A stretch of 64,000 nt of DNA from an uncultured Prevotellaceae bacterium (GCA_946410305.1 CAMJZV010000011.1:28442-92441), one strand, 5' to 3'; positions 19,458 to 27,608 are shown, counted from the stretch's first letter. A program made the numbers and translations. Notes: generated by a model from the letters alone, not told the origin.

Positions 19458-20645
19458 ATGTTTAGAAGAGCGCAAATCAACGAATTAAAACAAAGGATTT
19501 CAGAACCACGAAACAAAATTCAAGTTATCTCTGGTCCTCGTCAGGTTGGTAAGTCTACAATGGTAAAGCAAGCACTACAAGACATCACTATTCCCTATAT
19601 GCTTGTCAGCGCAGATAATATTGACCATACCAACACGACTTGGATTGGTGAGACGTGGGCTACAGCCAGAGCACGTATGAAAGCGGCTAAGGATGAAGAA
19701 TATCTGTTGATTATTGATGAGGTTCATAAGCTTGACAATTGGAGCGAAGCGGTTAAGAAAGAATGGGATGACGATACATTCAACGACTTGAATATGAAAG
19801 TCGTTATCCTTGGTTCCTCTAGGCTGCTATTGAAAGATGGGCTGACGGAATCACTGGCAGGAAGATATGAGCTGATAAGAATGCCGCATTGGAGTTATAG
19901 TGAGATGAATGAAGCTTTCGGGATGGATATAGACCAGTATATCTATTTTGGTGGTTATCCTGGCGGAGCTATGTATATCAATGATGAGCGTCGATGGCGT
20001 AAATATATAAAGGACAGTATTGTTGCCCCTGCTATCGAAAGGGATGTGCTGCAGACAAAAACTGTCTATAAGCCTGCATTGATGAAACAACTGTTTGAAC
20101 TTGGTTGCGCCTATTCGAGCGAAGAACTGTCCCTAAACAAGATGGTTGGCCAATTGCAGGACGCTGGTAATGTAACAACACTGGCTGGTTATCTTACTAC
20201 GCTGGACGAATCAAGACTGCTATGCGGCTTGATGAAATATGCATCTGACAACGCCCGCAAATACAATTCGATTCCCAAATTGATGGTATACAACACTGCG
20301 CTTTTCTCAGTACAGAGCGGAATGAATTTTAGGAAGGCTTTTACTACGCCAAAACTATGGGGCCGTTGGGTAGAGAGTGCTGTAGGCGCCTATCTCCTCA
20401 ACCAGGCTGATGAATACGATTACAAACTGTATTATTGGCGCGAAAGAGAAGATGAGGTCGATTTCATCATCGATTACAACAGACAATGTATTGCTATAGA
20501 GGTTAAGAGTGGCAGGAGGACTAACAACGAAGGACTAGGCGTGTTTCGCGACAAATACCATCCCGTGCAGTCTTTTGTCGTTGGTTCTGGAGGCGTTCCT
20601 TTGGATGAATTCCTCACATGGAATATAGGTGATTTGATTGAATAA
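19458..20645 (+). CDS. AAA ATPase with DUF4143 domain
   Basis: A 395-aa ATPase. Walker A is SGPRQVGKST (about residues 22-31) and Walker B is EYLLIIDEVHKL. The C-terminal DUF4143 region ends in a nuclease-like motif, EDEVDFIIDYN then AIEVKSGRR, resembling the E/D-x-K core of PD-(D/E)xK folds. These proteins are very common in Bacteroidota mobile regions; their roles are largely unknown. I placed the start at the ATG at 19458 because the promoter ends at 19437. The gene lies between mlaF and a second copy of the mlaF 3' end, so it is probably an inserted cassette. Confidence 0.9.
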   Translation: MFRRAQINELKQRISEPRNKIQVISGPRQVGKSTMVKQALQDITIPYMLVSADNIDHTNTTWIGETWATARARMKAAKDEEYLLIIDEVHKLDNWSEAVKKEWDDDTFNDLNMKVVILGSSRLLLKDGLTESLAGRYELIRMPHWSYSEMNEAFGMDIDQYIYFGGYPGGAMYINDERRWRKYIKDSIVAPAIERDVLQTKTVYKPALMKQLFELGCAYSSEELSLNKMVGQLQDAGNVTTLAGYLTTLDESRLLCGLMKYASDNARKYNSIPKLMVYNTALFSVQSGMNFRKAFTTPKLWGRWVESAVGAYLLNQADEYDYKLYYWREREDEVDFIIDYNRQCIAIEVKSGRRTNNEGLGVFRDKYHPVQSFVVGSGGVPLDEFLTWNIGDLIE

Positions 20646-20769
20646 TTCAAACTATAAGGTGTTTTGTTTTCACATCTGCCCTTGACAGCGGATTCCCTAC
20701 ACATTATATTGGGAAATGAAGCATAGTGCTTCATCAAAACTTAAAATTTTAAAGATATGACAAACAAAA

Positions 20770-20848
20770 CAACAAACGCCTCACCGACTTCATCTTCGCC
20801 AGCGACCTGCTGAAAGAAATGCGCGAGGCCGTAACCAAGGGGAAATAA
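20770..20848 (+). pseudogene. Duplicated, diverged 3' end of mlaF
   Basis: The bases from 20770 match 19253 onward closely, with only a few substitutions and a 3-base deletion near the stop. In the mlaF frame it encodes NKRLTDFIFASDLLKEM and a tail ending TKGK, instead of TNGKK, with an in-frame stop. There is no upstream coding sequence or start in that frame. It looks like the original or a donor mlaF end left behind when the DUF4143 cassette arrived. Confidence 0.8.
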
Positions 20849-20863
20849 AGAAGATTACACATG

Positions 20864-20898
20864 AGAAAACGGAAGCCGCAATTGGACTTCCGTTTTCT
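20864..20898. terminator. Bidirectional rho-independent terminator
   Basis: A perfect 12-bp stem (AGAAAACGGAAG at 20864-20875 with its complement at 20887-20898) and an 11-nt loop, with U-rich sequence on the plus strand. It separates the plus-strand mla region from the minus-strand accessory operon. Confidence 0.75.
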
Positions 20899-20903
20899 GT
20901 TTC

Positions 20904-21320
20904 TTATCCTCTCGCCATCTCCCACCCTCGCAGCATAGCAAACCAGTCTATCGAGGTGATACCGTTCTCCTGAATCGCCATGGCTGCACCGACAGCTATC
21001 CAGCGCGCAGGGCTCTCACTTGGGATGCCTAGCGGCTCGTCGGCTCCTATGCCCGTCAACCTGCTGACGTTCTCTACATACGCCCTCGTGTTGTTCTCGT
21101 TGGGTGGCGCCCACTTCGTCACGATGGTGCGGATGGTGTACAGCCTGTACGTGTGGTAGTAGGTACGGGTGAGCAGCTTAAATGCTGCTCTCCACCCATA
21201 CGCTAAGTTCTCAAACTGGCAGAACGCTCCGTCCGTCTGCTCCTTCTTCATTCCCAGCCACTGATCCTTCGAACGACGGATGTTCAGTGGATTATTATTT
21301 CTGATTCCTCTTGGTAACAT
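20904..21320 (-). CDS. Phage P5-like structural/lytic protein
   Basis: A 138-aa protein starting MLPRGIRNNNPLNIR, the hallmark of proteins annotated in Bacteroidota as structural protein P5 (phage PM2 P5-like), with a conserved W-G-K/R core and FCQFENLAYGWRAAFKLL. In phages this small domain is linked to cell-wall or virion functions, and many copies sit in genomic islands. No signal peptide is seen. It is the last gene of an operon with a primase-helicase, 33 nt downstream of it. Its role outside a phage is unknown. Confidence 0.75.
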   Translation of the reverse strand: MLPRGIRNNNPLNIRRSKDQWLGMKKEQTDGAFCQFENLAYGWRAAFKLLTRTYYHTYRLYTIRTIVTKWAPPNENNTRAYVENVSRLTGIGADEPLGIPSESPARWIAVGAAMAIQENGITSIDWFAMLRGWEMARG

Positions 21321-21354
21321 TGTTTTTAAATTTTATAATTCTTACATTTTTACA

Positions 21355-23901
21355 TTATACTACGATTTCTTTCATTATCTTCTTGTATTTCCCTTTCTTC
21401 ACTCGCTCTATGAAGCCGTGCGTTGCCCAACGATTGCACTGCTGAGAAGCAGCACACATCTCTAAATCCAACACCTGTTGCACATCCTTCGTGGTGAACG
21501 TCTCTGGCAGGTCTCGATAGGCATCTGCATTCTTCGAGTTCTTTCTGCGAGGCACATATTCGCGCTCCGCATTGTCCCACGAGTCCTGCAGCATTTGGCC
21601 AAAGAAATAGTCCTGAAACCAGATGACGGCATCATACATCAGCGTGGAGAATTTCAGGTCGTCGTCAGTGACTTCCAGCTTACCCGTCTTCTTGAACTCG
21701 TTGTACTGGCGGGCTACGATACGAGGAATGGTGAACCATGTGGCGTAGAATACGGCACGTTTTCTGAGGTAGTCCAGCACCAAGTCACCTGCTGCCTCTG
21801 CCTCTTGTGCAGACAATTCGCAGAGGTTATAGACATGGTCTACCAACCTTTCCAATGGCAACTCGCCATGCAACTGCTCCATCTTGAAGCCCCACTGCTT
21901 CAACTCCTCGTTGGTCTTCCAGTCCACCACGTTCTTGCGCACCATCTTGAAGTTAGCCCGCTCCATCAGGAAGATGGCCACACGACTACACAGTCCGTCG
22001 TTGATGTTACGCAAAGTGAATTTCTTGTGCAAGCTGACGTTGGTACCTGTGGTTACGCTGTTCCAGAACACGGGCAGGATGTCGTTGATACTGTCGCCAT
22101 TGGCATAGTCCACACCACTAAGTTCGTTGTGGAATGCCTTCAGTTCCAAGTCATGCTTGCCAATCCATGCGCCACCGCTCTGGGCACTTATCGACGAGTC
22201 TAGCTCCGAGTCGAACATATACAGATGCAGTGGCAGCTGCTCGCCATTCACCATCTCCTTGGCCCTCTTCAAGCGACGGAAGAAGATGTTGTTTGAGGTC
22301 TTCGTAGGCAGATAACGTATCATGCCCTCAGGCTCTACCAGCGCGTCCTGCTTCTGCGCTTTGCTGGAGGTGCCTCTCTTCTTCTGTTCCTGCTTGTAGC
22401 GTGTCTCTGCCAGTCGTACCTCCTCGTCCTGTGCCCTCATGGAACACATGATCTGGTCGTCCAGATGCTTGGCAAACGACTTACCGCTTGCAGGGTGTCC
22501 GATAATCAGCACCTGCGGGTTCAGACGTTGTATGCCACCATCGAAGTGCTTATACCAGCAGCGCGTCAGCAAGGTGCAGTACATCGCTCCCGAGGCAAAC
22601 ACAGCACCCAGCCAGTTGGCCCTGCTCACCCCTCTACAGGCTTCGGCATAAGGGGTGCAAAGGAGAGGTTCCAGCCTTTCAGCGAACTGCTCGTAAGGCA
22701 CTTCAACTGTTCCCACAGACTTTGCAGCTGCTGGGGTGTTGCTGGCATGAATACCCACACTTTCAAGCACCCCTTGCATCCTCTTGGGGATGTCTTTGTA
22801 CAGCTTTCGCTCACAAGCCGTATGAGCAATGTCGGTGACTTCCTTGTCACCTCGTTCTCTGATGACGTCTTGCACAAATCCGCACTCTCGCAAGGCCCTA
22901 TCGACCAGCTTGGGCTGGTTGTCGCAGATATACCTGAGGTCGAGAGCCAGCTGCAACATTGTTCGGTGACGATCTCCAGGGGCTGGCGCACCACCTTGCG
23001 CGGCCTGCCACGCTTCACAGATTTTGGCATATTCGACGCCGTGATAGAGGCCTCTCCCCCCGCCCTTTCCAAAAGGAGAGGGAGCCTCTGATTCGTTACT
23101 TCTTCCATCTTCATTCTTACTTCTTACTTCCTTTACTTCTTCGAAGCTGTGCGTCTTTTCCGTAGGTTCAGTACGACCACAACGATAAGCCTCGCAATAC
23201 TTCTTGTCAAACTCTTCATTGTAATAGTTCAGCAGTTCTTTTTCATTCAGATAATACACATCCTCCCGCATGGGAGCATAAGAGATTCTTGACGCATCGA
23301 TGCAGCTGGCATCAGCCTTGACGCCCAATGCCTTCGCCAGTTCTATCTGGTTGTCAGCAATGTTGCCGACCTCCACTCTGGCCTTACACACCAGTCGCAG
23401 ACCCTTGCCTGATGATGTCAAGTGGGCAAATACCACCTCCCAAGGGAATCCCTCGCCTTGTGTCCGTTCGAAGATTTCACGAGGGTTGTCCACATGGTCC
23501 ACGTCAAACATAAACAGGCCACTCAGATGGATGCCCGCCAGTACCCTGCGCTTCATGGTGCGTGACGGGTCTTTCTTCAATGGCGTCTCGTCAAAGTCAC
23601 GAGCCCCGAATATCAGTGGTGGCAGACTCTCCTTCAGTGCCGTAGCCCAGCGTCCCAGCTTCTCTTCATCAGTCAGTGCCTTAAAGGCCTCGCCAGCACC
23701 CTTCTTCTTCAATTCTTCTTTGATGCAGAATTTCTGGAAGTCCGTATTCGATGCCCATAGCCTGATAGCTCCGGGCTCCCTGACGCTGCGAATGGTCTCT
23801 ATCTTCCATTTCACCCTGGGCGAGTCCAGCACCTCGTTAAGTTTCTCCAGTGTGCCTGGCACCGCTGGAGAAATAAATTGGTTATCTTGTATGCAAAACA
23901 T
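21355..23901 (-). CDS. BT4734-type primase fused to a DUF3987 P-loop helicase-like domain
   Basis: An 848-aa replication-type protein. Residues about 50-225 form the VirE-N/BT4734 domain, an archaeo-eukaryotic primase-like fold (FMFDVDHVD, HLTSSGKGLRLVCKA, DASRISYAP). Residues about 395-800 form DUF3987, with Walker A GHPASGKS at 468-475 and an Asp-rich stretch YMFDSELDSS. The linker contains PSPFGKGGGRG, encoded by a palindromic repeat. Such proteins are typical of mobile elements in Bacteroidales. It is cotranscribed with an OB-like small protein upstream and a P5-like gene downstream. No integrase is seen nearby. Confidence 0.88.
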   Translation of the reverse strand: MFCIQDNQFISPAVPGTLEKLNEVLDSPRVKWKIETIRSVREPGAIRLWASNTDFQKFCIKEELKKKGAGEAFKALTDEEKLGRWATALKESLPPLIFGARDFDETPLKKDPSRTMKRRVLAGIHLSGLFMFDVDHVDNPREIFERTQGEGFPWEVVFAHLTSSGKGLRLVCKARVEVGNIADNQIELAKALGVKADASCIDASRISYAPMREDVYYLNEKELLNYYNEEFDKKYCEAYRCGRTEPTEKTHSFEEVKEVRSKNEDGRSNESEAPSPFGKGGGRGLYHGVEYAKICEAWQAAQGGAPAPGDRHRTMLQLALDLRYICDNQPKLVDRALRECGFVQDVIRERGDKEVTDIAHTACERKLYKDIPKRMQGVLESVGIHASNTPAAAKSVGTVEVPYEQFAERLEPLLCTPYAEACRGVSRANWLGAVFASGAMYCTLLTRCWYKHFDGGIQRLNPQVLIIGHPASGKSFAKHLDDQIMCSMRAQDEEVRLAETRYKQEQKKRGTSSKAQKQDALVEPEGMIRYLPTKTSNNIFFRRLKRAKEMVNGEQLPLHLYMFDSELDSSISAQSGGAWIGKHDLELKAFHNELSGVDYANGDSINDILPVFWNSVTTGTNVSLHKKFTLRNINDGLCSRVAIFLMERANFKMVRKNVVDWKTNEELKQWGFKMEQLHGELPLERLVDHVYNLCELSAQEAEAAGDLVLDYLRKRAVFYATWFTIPRIVARQYNEFKKTGKLEVTDDDLKFSTLMYDAVIWFQDYFFGQMLQDSWDNAEREYVPRRKNSKNADAYRDLPETFTTKDVQQVLDLEMCAASQQCNRWATHGFIERVKKGKYKKIMKEIVV
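23046..23088. repeat. Palindromic repeat within the primase-helicase linker
   Basis: The segment has near-complementary ends (GAGGCcTCTCCCCC and GGAGAGGGAGCCTC) around a C/T-rich centre. It translates in frame to the low-complexity PSPFGKGGGRG linker. It resembles dispersed GC-rich repeats that insert in frame in coding regions, but copy number cannot be judged from this window. Confidence 0.45.
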
Positions 23902-23904
23902 AGC

Positions 23905-24231
23905 TTAGCAGAATTCGATAAGTTCTAATTCTCGTTCGATGAGCACCGCTTTGGCCATCTCGTTATCTCTGTCCATGAGGGCCAGCTTCTCCTCCAGCGA
24001 CATATTCTTCGGGAAACTCGTATAGCGTTTCTGGTTCGCCTTCGACTCCTTCACCCAGCCCCACGGCAGCTTACCCAGCAGCTCATCCTTGTGGTGGTCA
24101 TGTCTGCGACGATGGAAGGCATTAAACGTCTTCTTCCCAGTCATCAGGTCGTACCCTATGGTACCTTCTACTCTCTTGCCCGTTAGCATTCGGGCCATGG
24201 TCTCTTCTGAAATTTCTACTTTTATAATCAT
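23905..24231 (-). CDS. Small basic protein of unknown function
   Basis: A 108-aa hydrophilic protein. I chose the ATG at 24231 (MIIKVEISEETMARML); the longer form from 24297 is possible. It has a His/Arg-rich centre (AFHRRRHDHHKDELLG) and a helical C-terminus (EEKLALMDRDNEMAKAVLI). No family is recognised. It lies 3 nt upstream of the primase-helicase gene and is surely cotranscribed, so a role in the same replication or mobile function is likely, but this rests on position only. Confidence 0.65.
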   Translation of the reverse strand: MIIKVEISEETMARMLTGKRVEGTIGYDLMTGKKTFNAFHRRRHDHHKDELLGKLPWGWVKESKANQKRYTSFPKNMSLEEKLALMDRDNEMAKAVLIERELELIEFC

Positions 24232-24366
24232 AATCTCTTGAGTTTTGCTGAGGTTCACGTTGAGAAAGGCGCCTACATCCGTTTCCGTGATGCTCAATTG
24301 ATTCCCTCCGCTTCGCTCAAGATTAATAATTCAATTTCTCATTTTTTCATTCTTTCAATTGCAACA

Positions 24367-24657
24367 TCAAATTGCTTTGATGTTGCTAACGTATGCTTTG
24401 TTTTCGTATCGAGTCTGTCCCTGCTGGTCTTGCCAGTCACGAACACTCATCGAGAGTTGAACGCGCACAAAGTCGCCTTCCTGTAGATGTCCCACAAGCG
24501 AGCGGGCGTAGTCGCCTGTCGCCTCTGCAAACAGAGTGTCTATGCCGTCCGTGAGCACCATGCCCATGCTGGTAAACACCCTTGGTTGACCTTGCTGGTC
24601 GTTGTACTGTCTATCCTGGATAGCCAGCAACTTTTGAATTTTCATTGTTTTTTCCAT
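24367..24657 (-). CDS. Small OB-fold-like (SSB-type) protein
   Basis: A 96-aa protein (start ATG 24657, MEKTMKIQKLLAIQ). Its strand pattern, with LFAEATGDYARSLVGHLQEGDFVRVQLSMSVRDWQDQQGQTRYENKAYVS split by short turns, resembles single-stranded-DNA-binding OB folds, in which a basic strand after GDFV is followed by a RYENKAYV strand. It is the first gene of the operon that contains the primase-helicase, which supports a DNA-binding role. Homology to SSB is an inference from pattern, not a clear family match. Confidence 0.6.
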   Translation of the reverse strand: MEKTMKIQKLLAIQDRQYNDQQGQPRVFTSMGMVLTDGIDTLFAEATGDYARSLVGHLQEGDFVRVQLSMSVRDWQDQQGQTRYENKAYVSNIKAI

Positions 24658-24863
24658 AATTGTTTTTGTTTTAAAATTAATAATGTATATAAGGGGAAAT
24701 TTCTTCTCAAAGAACAGCCGTACTATCACAGCAGGGCTGGTTGAGGCAGTCCGCTGACTACCTGATGAGTAAACCAAAAAAGAAAAATAAAACATGAATA
24801 ATAAACAGCAAAATGATTTATGAATAGTATGTCTCAATATGTCAAAGATCGTTTTGTCCTTTC

Positions 24864-24878
24864 GACAATGCAAAGTTA
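24864..24878 (-). promoter_or_regulatory. Promoter of the primase-helicase operon, shared-box copy 1
   Basis: TAACTTTGCATTGTC on the minus strand includes the -7 element TAACTTTG. The identical 15 bases occur at 30932 and 31902 on the plus strand. It sits directly after the terminator of the upstream gene and about 207 bp before the OB-like gene start. Confidence 0.7.
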
Positions 24879-24883
24879 GGGAT

Positions 24884-24917
24884 AAAAAAAAGGCGACGGA
24901 AGTAAATTTCCATCGCC
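24884..24917 (-). terminator. Rho-independent terminator of the UmuD-like gene
   Basis: On the minus strand a 10-bp stem with one mismatch (GGCGATGGAA and TTCCGTCGCC) is followed by eight T. It ends transcription from the upstream UmuD-like gene just before the next promoter. Confidence 0.8.
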
Positions 24918-25019
24918 GTAGAGTTTTCGGGAGTTTTGTGTAGAGTTTAACAGTTTTATGGGAGTTTTTGCCTAAAAGTGGCAAAATCACGTAGAGTTTT
25001 CGGGAGTTTTCCGGGAGTT
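24917..25019. repeat. Iteron-like array of AAACTC motifs
   Basis: Read on the minus strand the 103-bp gap holds about eight AAACTC-type motifs, several extended to AAAACTCCCG or AAAACTCTACG. A 21-bp direct repeat (24917-24937 and 24990-25010) accounts for part of it. There is no ORF. It could be a replication-protein or regulator binding array, or a 3' untranslated structure. Confidence 0.6.
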
Positions 25020-25871
25020 TCAGTCACCCTTCAGCAGCTCTATGGTCTTGTTGGCTATCATCAGATAGTCATTGAAACGCTTTCCCCTCACTGGTGCATT
25101 CTCCGAATTCCAATTCCTGACAGGCTTGGTGAAGCTCAGCATGGCCAAGCGTTGCAACTCGTCGCAGCTTGGTAAGTGTTCGTGACGAGGCACCTCCGTC
25201 TTCACCATCTCGCAGAACGTCTCATAGTCCTCTTCCTTCACCACGTTCTTGTCAGCCATAGCCCTGTACACCGCATACCACTGGCGCGCAATCTTCACCA
25301 TCGGGGCTATCTCCCTGAGGCCCCATGCTACCCGCTGCTGCGGAATCTCGTGTGTCTTTTCCTGCGCCATCTTTGCCTTACGAATCTGTTTCAGACAGTC
25401 ACGATAGCTCATACGTGGTGCATTCTTGATAATCTCCTTGATACGCCCCACAATTCTCACGTTCACCTTATCCTTCAGCGGTATGGGTGAGTAGTCGCTG
25501 TTCTGAGGCACCAGCCAAGGGAAGCCCTCTTCGTCCTCGCAATATGTCTTGATGGTCGACTCGCCATCAATCGTCGCTAACACGATGTCGCCATCCTGCG
25601 GAGTATCGACACACACCACCTTCACCATATCCCCCTGACAGATGCCCGCATCCTTCATCGAGTCACCTTTCGCCCATATCGTAAACTCAGGCTGCATCGA
25701 CAACAGGTCCTTGGGCAGCATGATATTGTCAGGTCGCTCTGTGTAAACCTCCATAGGCTGTCCGCACCTCACCGCTGTGTCGTAGAATGGTACGGGCGTG
25801 TCACACAGCAGAGGGTTCCATCCTTGTTCCCTCAGTTCTTTTAGAATCTCTTTCAGTTCTTCTTCATTCAT
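25020..25871 (-). CDS. UmuD/LexA-like S24 peptidase with a C-terminal extension
   Basis: A 283-aa protein. Residues about 30-150 match UmuD: a potential self-cleavage site at Cys36-Gly37 (AVRCGQP), catalytic Ser71 in KGDSMKDAGI and Lys108 in GESTIKTY, then QNSDYSPI. Unlike LexA it has no N-terminal helix-turn-helix; unlike UmuD it has a further 130 residues, helical and charged, with no recognised domain. It has its own promoter and terminator and lies upstream of the primase-helicase operon. It may sense RecA filaments, as LexA and UmuD do, but this is inferred. Confidence 0.8.
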   Translation of the reverse strand: MNEEELKEILKELREQGWNPLLCDTPVPFYDTAVRCGQPMEVYTERPDNIMLPKDLLSMQPEFTIWAKGDSMKDAGICQGDMVKVVCVDTPQDGDIVLATIDGESTIKTYCEDEEGFPWLVPQNSDYSPIPLKDKVNVRIVGRIKEIIKNAPRMSYRDCLKQIRKAKMAQEKTHEIPQQRVAWGLREIAPMVKIARQWYAVYRAMADKNVVKEEDYETFCEMVKTEVPRHEHLPSCDELQRLAMLSFTKPVRNWNSENAPVRGKRFNDYLMIANKTIELLKGD

Positions 25872-25923
25872 GTCTTTACACCTTTTATTAGATTAGCAAT
25901 TATTGTTTATTTGAAATCGGGTG

Positions 25924-25931
25924 CAAAGATA
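25924..25931 (-). promoter_or_regulatory. Promoter -7 element of the UmuD-like gene
   Basis: TATCTTTG on the minus strand about 53 bp before the start codon. A strong hairpin (25936-25966) lies immediately upstream, where the -33 box would be, so the stem may be an operator or a terminator of upstream transcription. Confidence 0.5.
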
Positions 25932-25935
25932 CAAT

Positions 25936-25966
25936 AGGGGGTGTCCCAAAAGGCGAGACACCCCCT
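25936..25966. terminator. GC-rich stem-loop, possible terminator
   Basis: A perfect 10-bp stem, AGGGGGTGTC with GACACCCCCT, and an 11-nt loop. No T run follows on either strand, so termination is uncertain. It may end the small 47-aa gene transcript. Confidence 0.45.
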
Positions 25967-26016
25967 TAAACTTTAAGTTATTTTAAGAATTTACACAATA
26001 GGGTCTCCTGTGCAAC

Positions 26017-26042
26017 GGATCGCGGGACAGTCCCCTGATCCA
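26017..26042. repeat. REP-like palindrome, copy 1
   Basis: Identical over 26 bp to 28054-28079. Two nested arms, GGATC with GATCC and GGGAC with GTCCC, surround a single A. The GGGACAGTCCC core recurs in other elements of this island. Confidence 0.7.
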
Positions 26043-26068
26043 ATTGAGAGCACTGGAGTTATTTTATA

Positions 26069-26212
26069 TCAGCGGATGTCGTCGCTGCTAAAATCTTCGG
26101 GCATTTCTTCTCCATAGCGGAGACCCTCAGTCGACTGAATGCTTGTGCAGAGCATCTGAGACTGCTCTATGCGAACCACCTGTACGGTGGGGGCTAAATA
26201 AGTTTTCTTCAT
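26069..26212 (-). CDS. Small peptide of the MKKTY-type, 47 aa
   Basis: The ORF starts at the ATG at 26212 (MKKTYLAPTVQVVRIEQ) and ends with a TGA at 26069-26071; the C-terminal half is acidic (GEEMPEDFSSDD). Peptides that begin M-K-K-x-Y-x-x-P followed by V and a Cys-Thr-Ser motif are frequent in Prevotella and Bacteroides, and their function is not known to me. It lies 79 nt downstream of the exported protein gene, on the same strand. Confidence 0.6.
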   Translation of the reverse strand: MKKTYLAPTVQVVRIEQSQMLCTSIQSTEGLRYGEEMPEDFSSDDIR

Positions 26213-26291
26213 TGGTCTATACAATTTTTTATTTCGCCAATATTATGAGCTACGCTCGAGCTCGTTCACCCGAGCAAGCTCAGTACTTCTC

Positions 26292-27482
26292 TCACTTTAT
26301 CACAACCTTCTTTCCATTCACAATGTTGATGCCCTTCTGCGGAGCACTGAGGCGCTGGCCGTTCAGGTTGAAGATACCCTCCACCTGACTCTCACGGTTG
26401 TCTTCCACCGTGATGTTGTCGATGTACGTGGTGGTCTGTTCACCCTCACCGAAGTCCATCACAAACTCGCGGGCCATAGCTATACTACCTGTGTAGGTGA
26501 AGTAAGCGCGGGTGGCATATACACACATTGGCTTATTGGGCTTATAGAGCATGTTCTCTCCACCGAGCAAGAGCGTATTACTGTTAGCTTCTACCTGCAC
26601 CGGTGCAATCTGAGCCTGGAAACGGAGACCATTGTTCTCTGTCTCGTACATGTCGGCAGTCTCCTGATCTTCAGTTTCGTCGAGATCTCCCTGATTGTAA
26701 ATGGCGATTGAGACATTCGTGAAGCTGGGGTTGTTGATGACCTCGCCAGTAGCGTTCCCCGGCTCGCCCCAACGGATGATGTAGGGCACACCGGCATCAA
26801 TCTTACCTTCGTTCGAGTCAGAGAAGTTGATGGTCAGCCTCTCGTTGCCAGCGTCCCAGAAAGCCTCCTTGAAGCGGCGGATGTCGATGTCGGCACCTGC
26901 CAGACAGGTGGTAGCTAACTTCTCAGCATCGAGGCTGAACGGCAGGGTCAGCGTGTTCCAGTAGCCGTCCTTATAGAGCTTACGGCCCTTCAGATTGACA
27001 ACGGTGTATTTACCGCTCATTTCTGAGCTATAAGCCAAGCCCGCATAGCTTGAGTACCAGCTGGCACAGTCAATCTCGCAGCCTACATAGACGGCACAGA
27101 ACTCGATGTCGCCATAGATGTTGCTGAGGTCAACCTCATCGCCCGGTGCATAGACATCACCGTTAGGACCGCCACAATGACCAGAGGTCTCTCCGAGCAC
27201 ATTACCATAGATGCTCAAGATCCACTTGTATTTGCTGTCGCCTTGGTCCAGAGAAGGCAGGGTGATCTTTGTATCGCTGCCAAAAGTGTAGTCTTCACTG
27301 TCCTTTGAGGGAGATATGCCGTAGGGGGCGTAGTAAGTGATAGTATATGTACCTCCAGGATTGGCACTTTTAGGTGTACTTGTCTGCACCGGTCCCCAGT
27401 TGTCACCGCCGGAGCCCTGTGCCCATGCGCCCGTCACTGCCATGAGCAGGAGGGCGAGAATTGAAGTGATTTTTTGTTTCAT
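26292..27482 (-). CDS. Exported protein with Prevotella-type C-terminal motif
   Basis: A 396-aa secreted protein. The signal peptide is MKQKITSILALLLMAVTGAWAQ. The middle carries beta-rich, Gly/Asn/Tyr-rich segments (TYTITYYAPYGI, VNLKGRKLYKDGYWNTLTL), typical of surface proteins. The end, VEGIFNLNGQRL then GINIVNGKKVVIK, matches the terminal motif seen on many Prevotella exported proteins, thought to be a short C-terminal domain. Likely at the cell surface; no enzyme motif is seen. A small peptide gene precedes it by 33 nt. Confidence 0.75.
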   Translation of the reverse strand: MKQKITSILALLLMAVTGAWAQGSGGDNWGPVQTSTPKSANPGGTYTITYYAPYGISPSKDSEDYTFGSDTKITLPSLDQGDSKYKWILSIYGNVLGETSGHCGGPNGDVYAPGDEVDLSNIYGDIEFCAVYVGCEIDCASWYSSYAGLAYSSEMSGKYTVVNLKGRKLYKDGYWNTLTLPFSLDAEKLATTCLAGADIDIRRFKEAFWDAGNERLTINFSDSNEGKIDAGVPYIIRWGEPGNATGEVINNPSFTNVSIAIYNQGDLDETEDQETADMYETENNGLRFQAQIAPVQVEANSNTLLLGGENMLYKPNKPMCVYATRAYFTYTGSIAMAREFVMDFGEGEQTTTYIDNITVEDNRESQVEGIFNLNGQRLSAPQKGINIVNGKKVVIK

Positions 27483-27515
27483 ACTTGTTTTGTTTTTTAA
27501 TTGTTAAACTTATTA

Positions 27516-27608
27516 TTAATGATAAATACTATTGTATGCACACGAAGAAGCCCCCGTCGCTGTCGTCATCAGCAGCGCGAGCAGAAGTAATAATTTGTTT
27601 TTTCTCAT
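27516..27608 (-). CDS. Small hydrophobic peptide, 30 aa
   Basis: The ORF reads MRKNKLLLLLALLMTTA then TGASSCAYNSIYH. It resembles a signal peptide with a lipobox-like ASSC, so it could be a very small lipoprotein, similar in layout to smalltalk peptides (hydrophobic, ending in S-C). It lies 33 nt before the exported-protein gene and may be cotranscribed. It is too short for firm support. Confidence 0.45.
   Translation of the reverse strand: MRKNKLLLLLALLMTTATGASSCAYNSIYH

Noticed and set aside
24658..24990. Upstream extension of the OB-like gene to 24990
   Set aside because: It would run through the terminator and promoter; the ATG at 24657 fits better.
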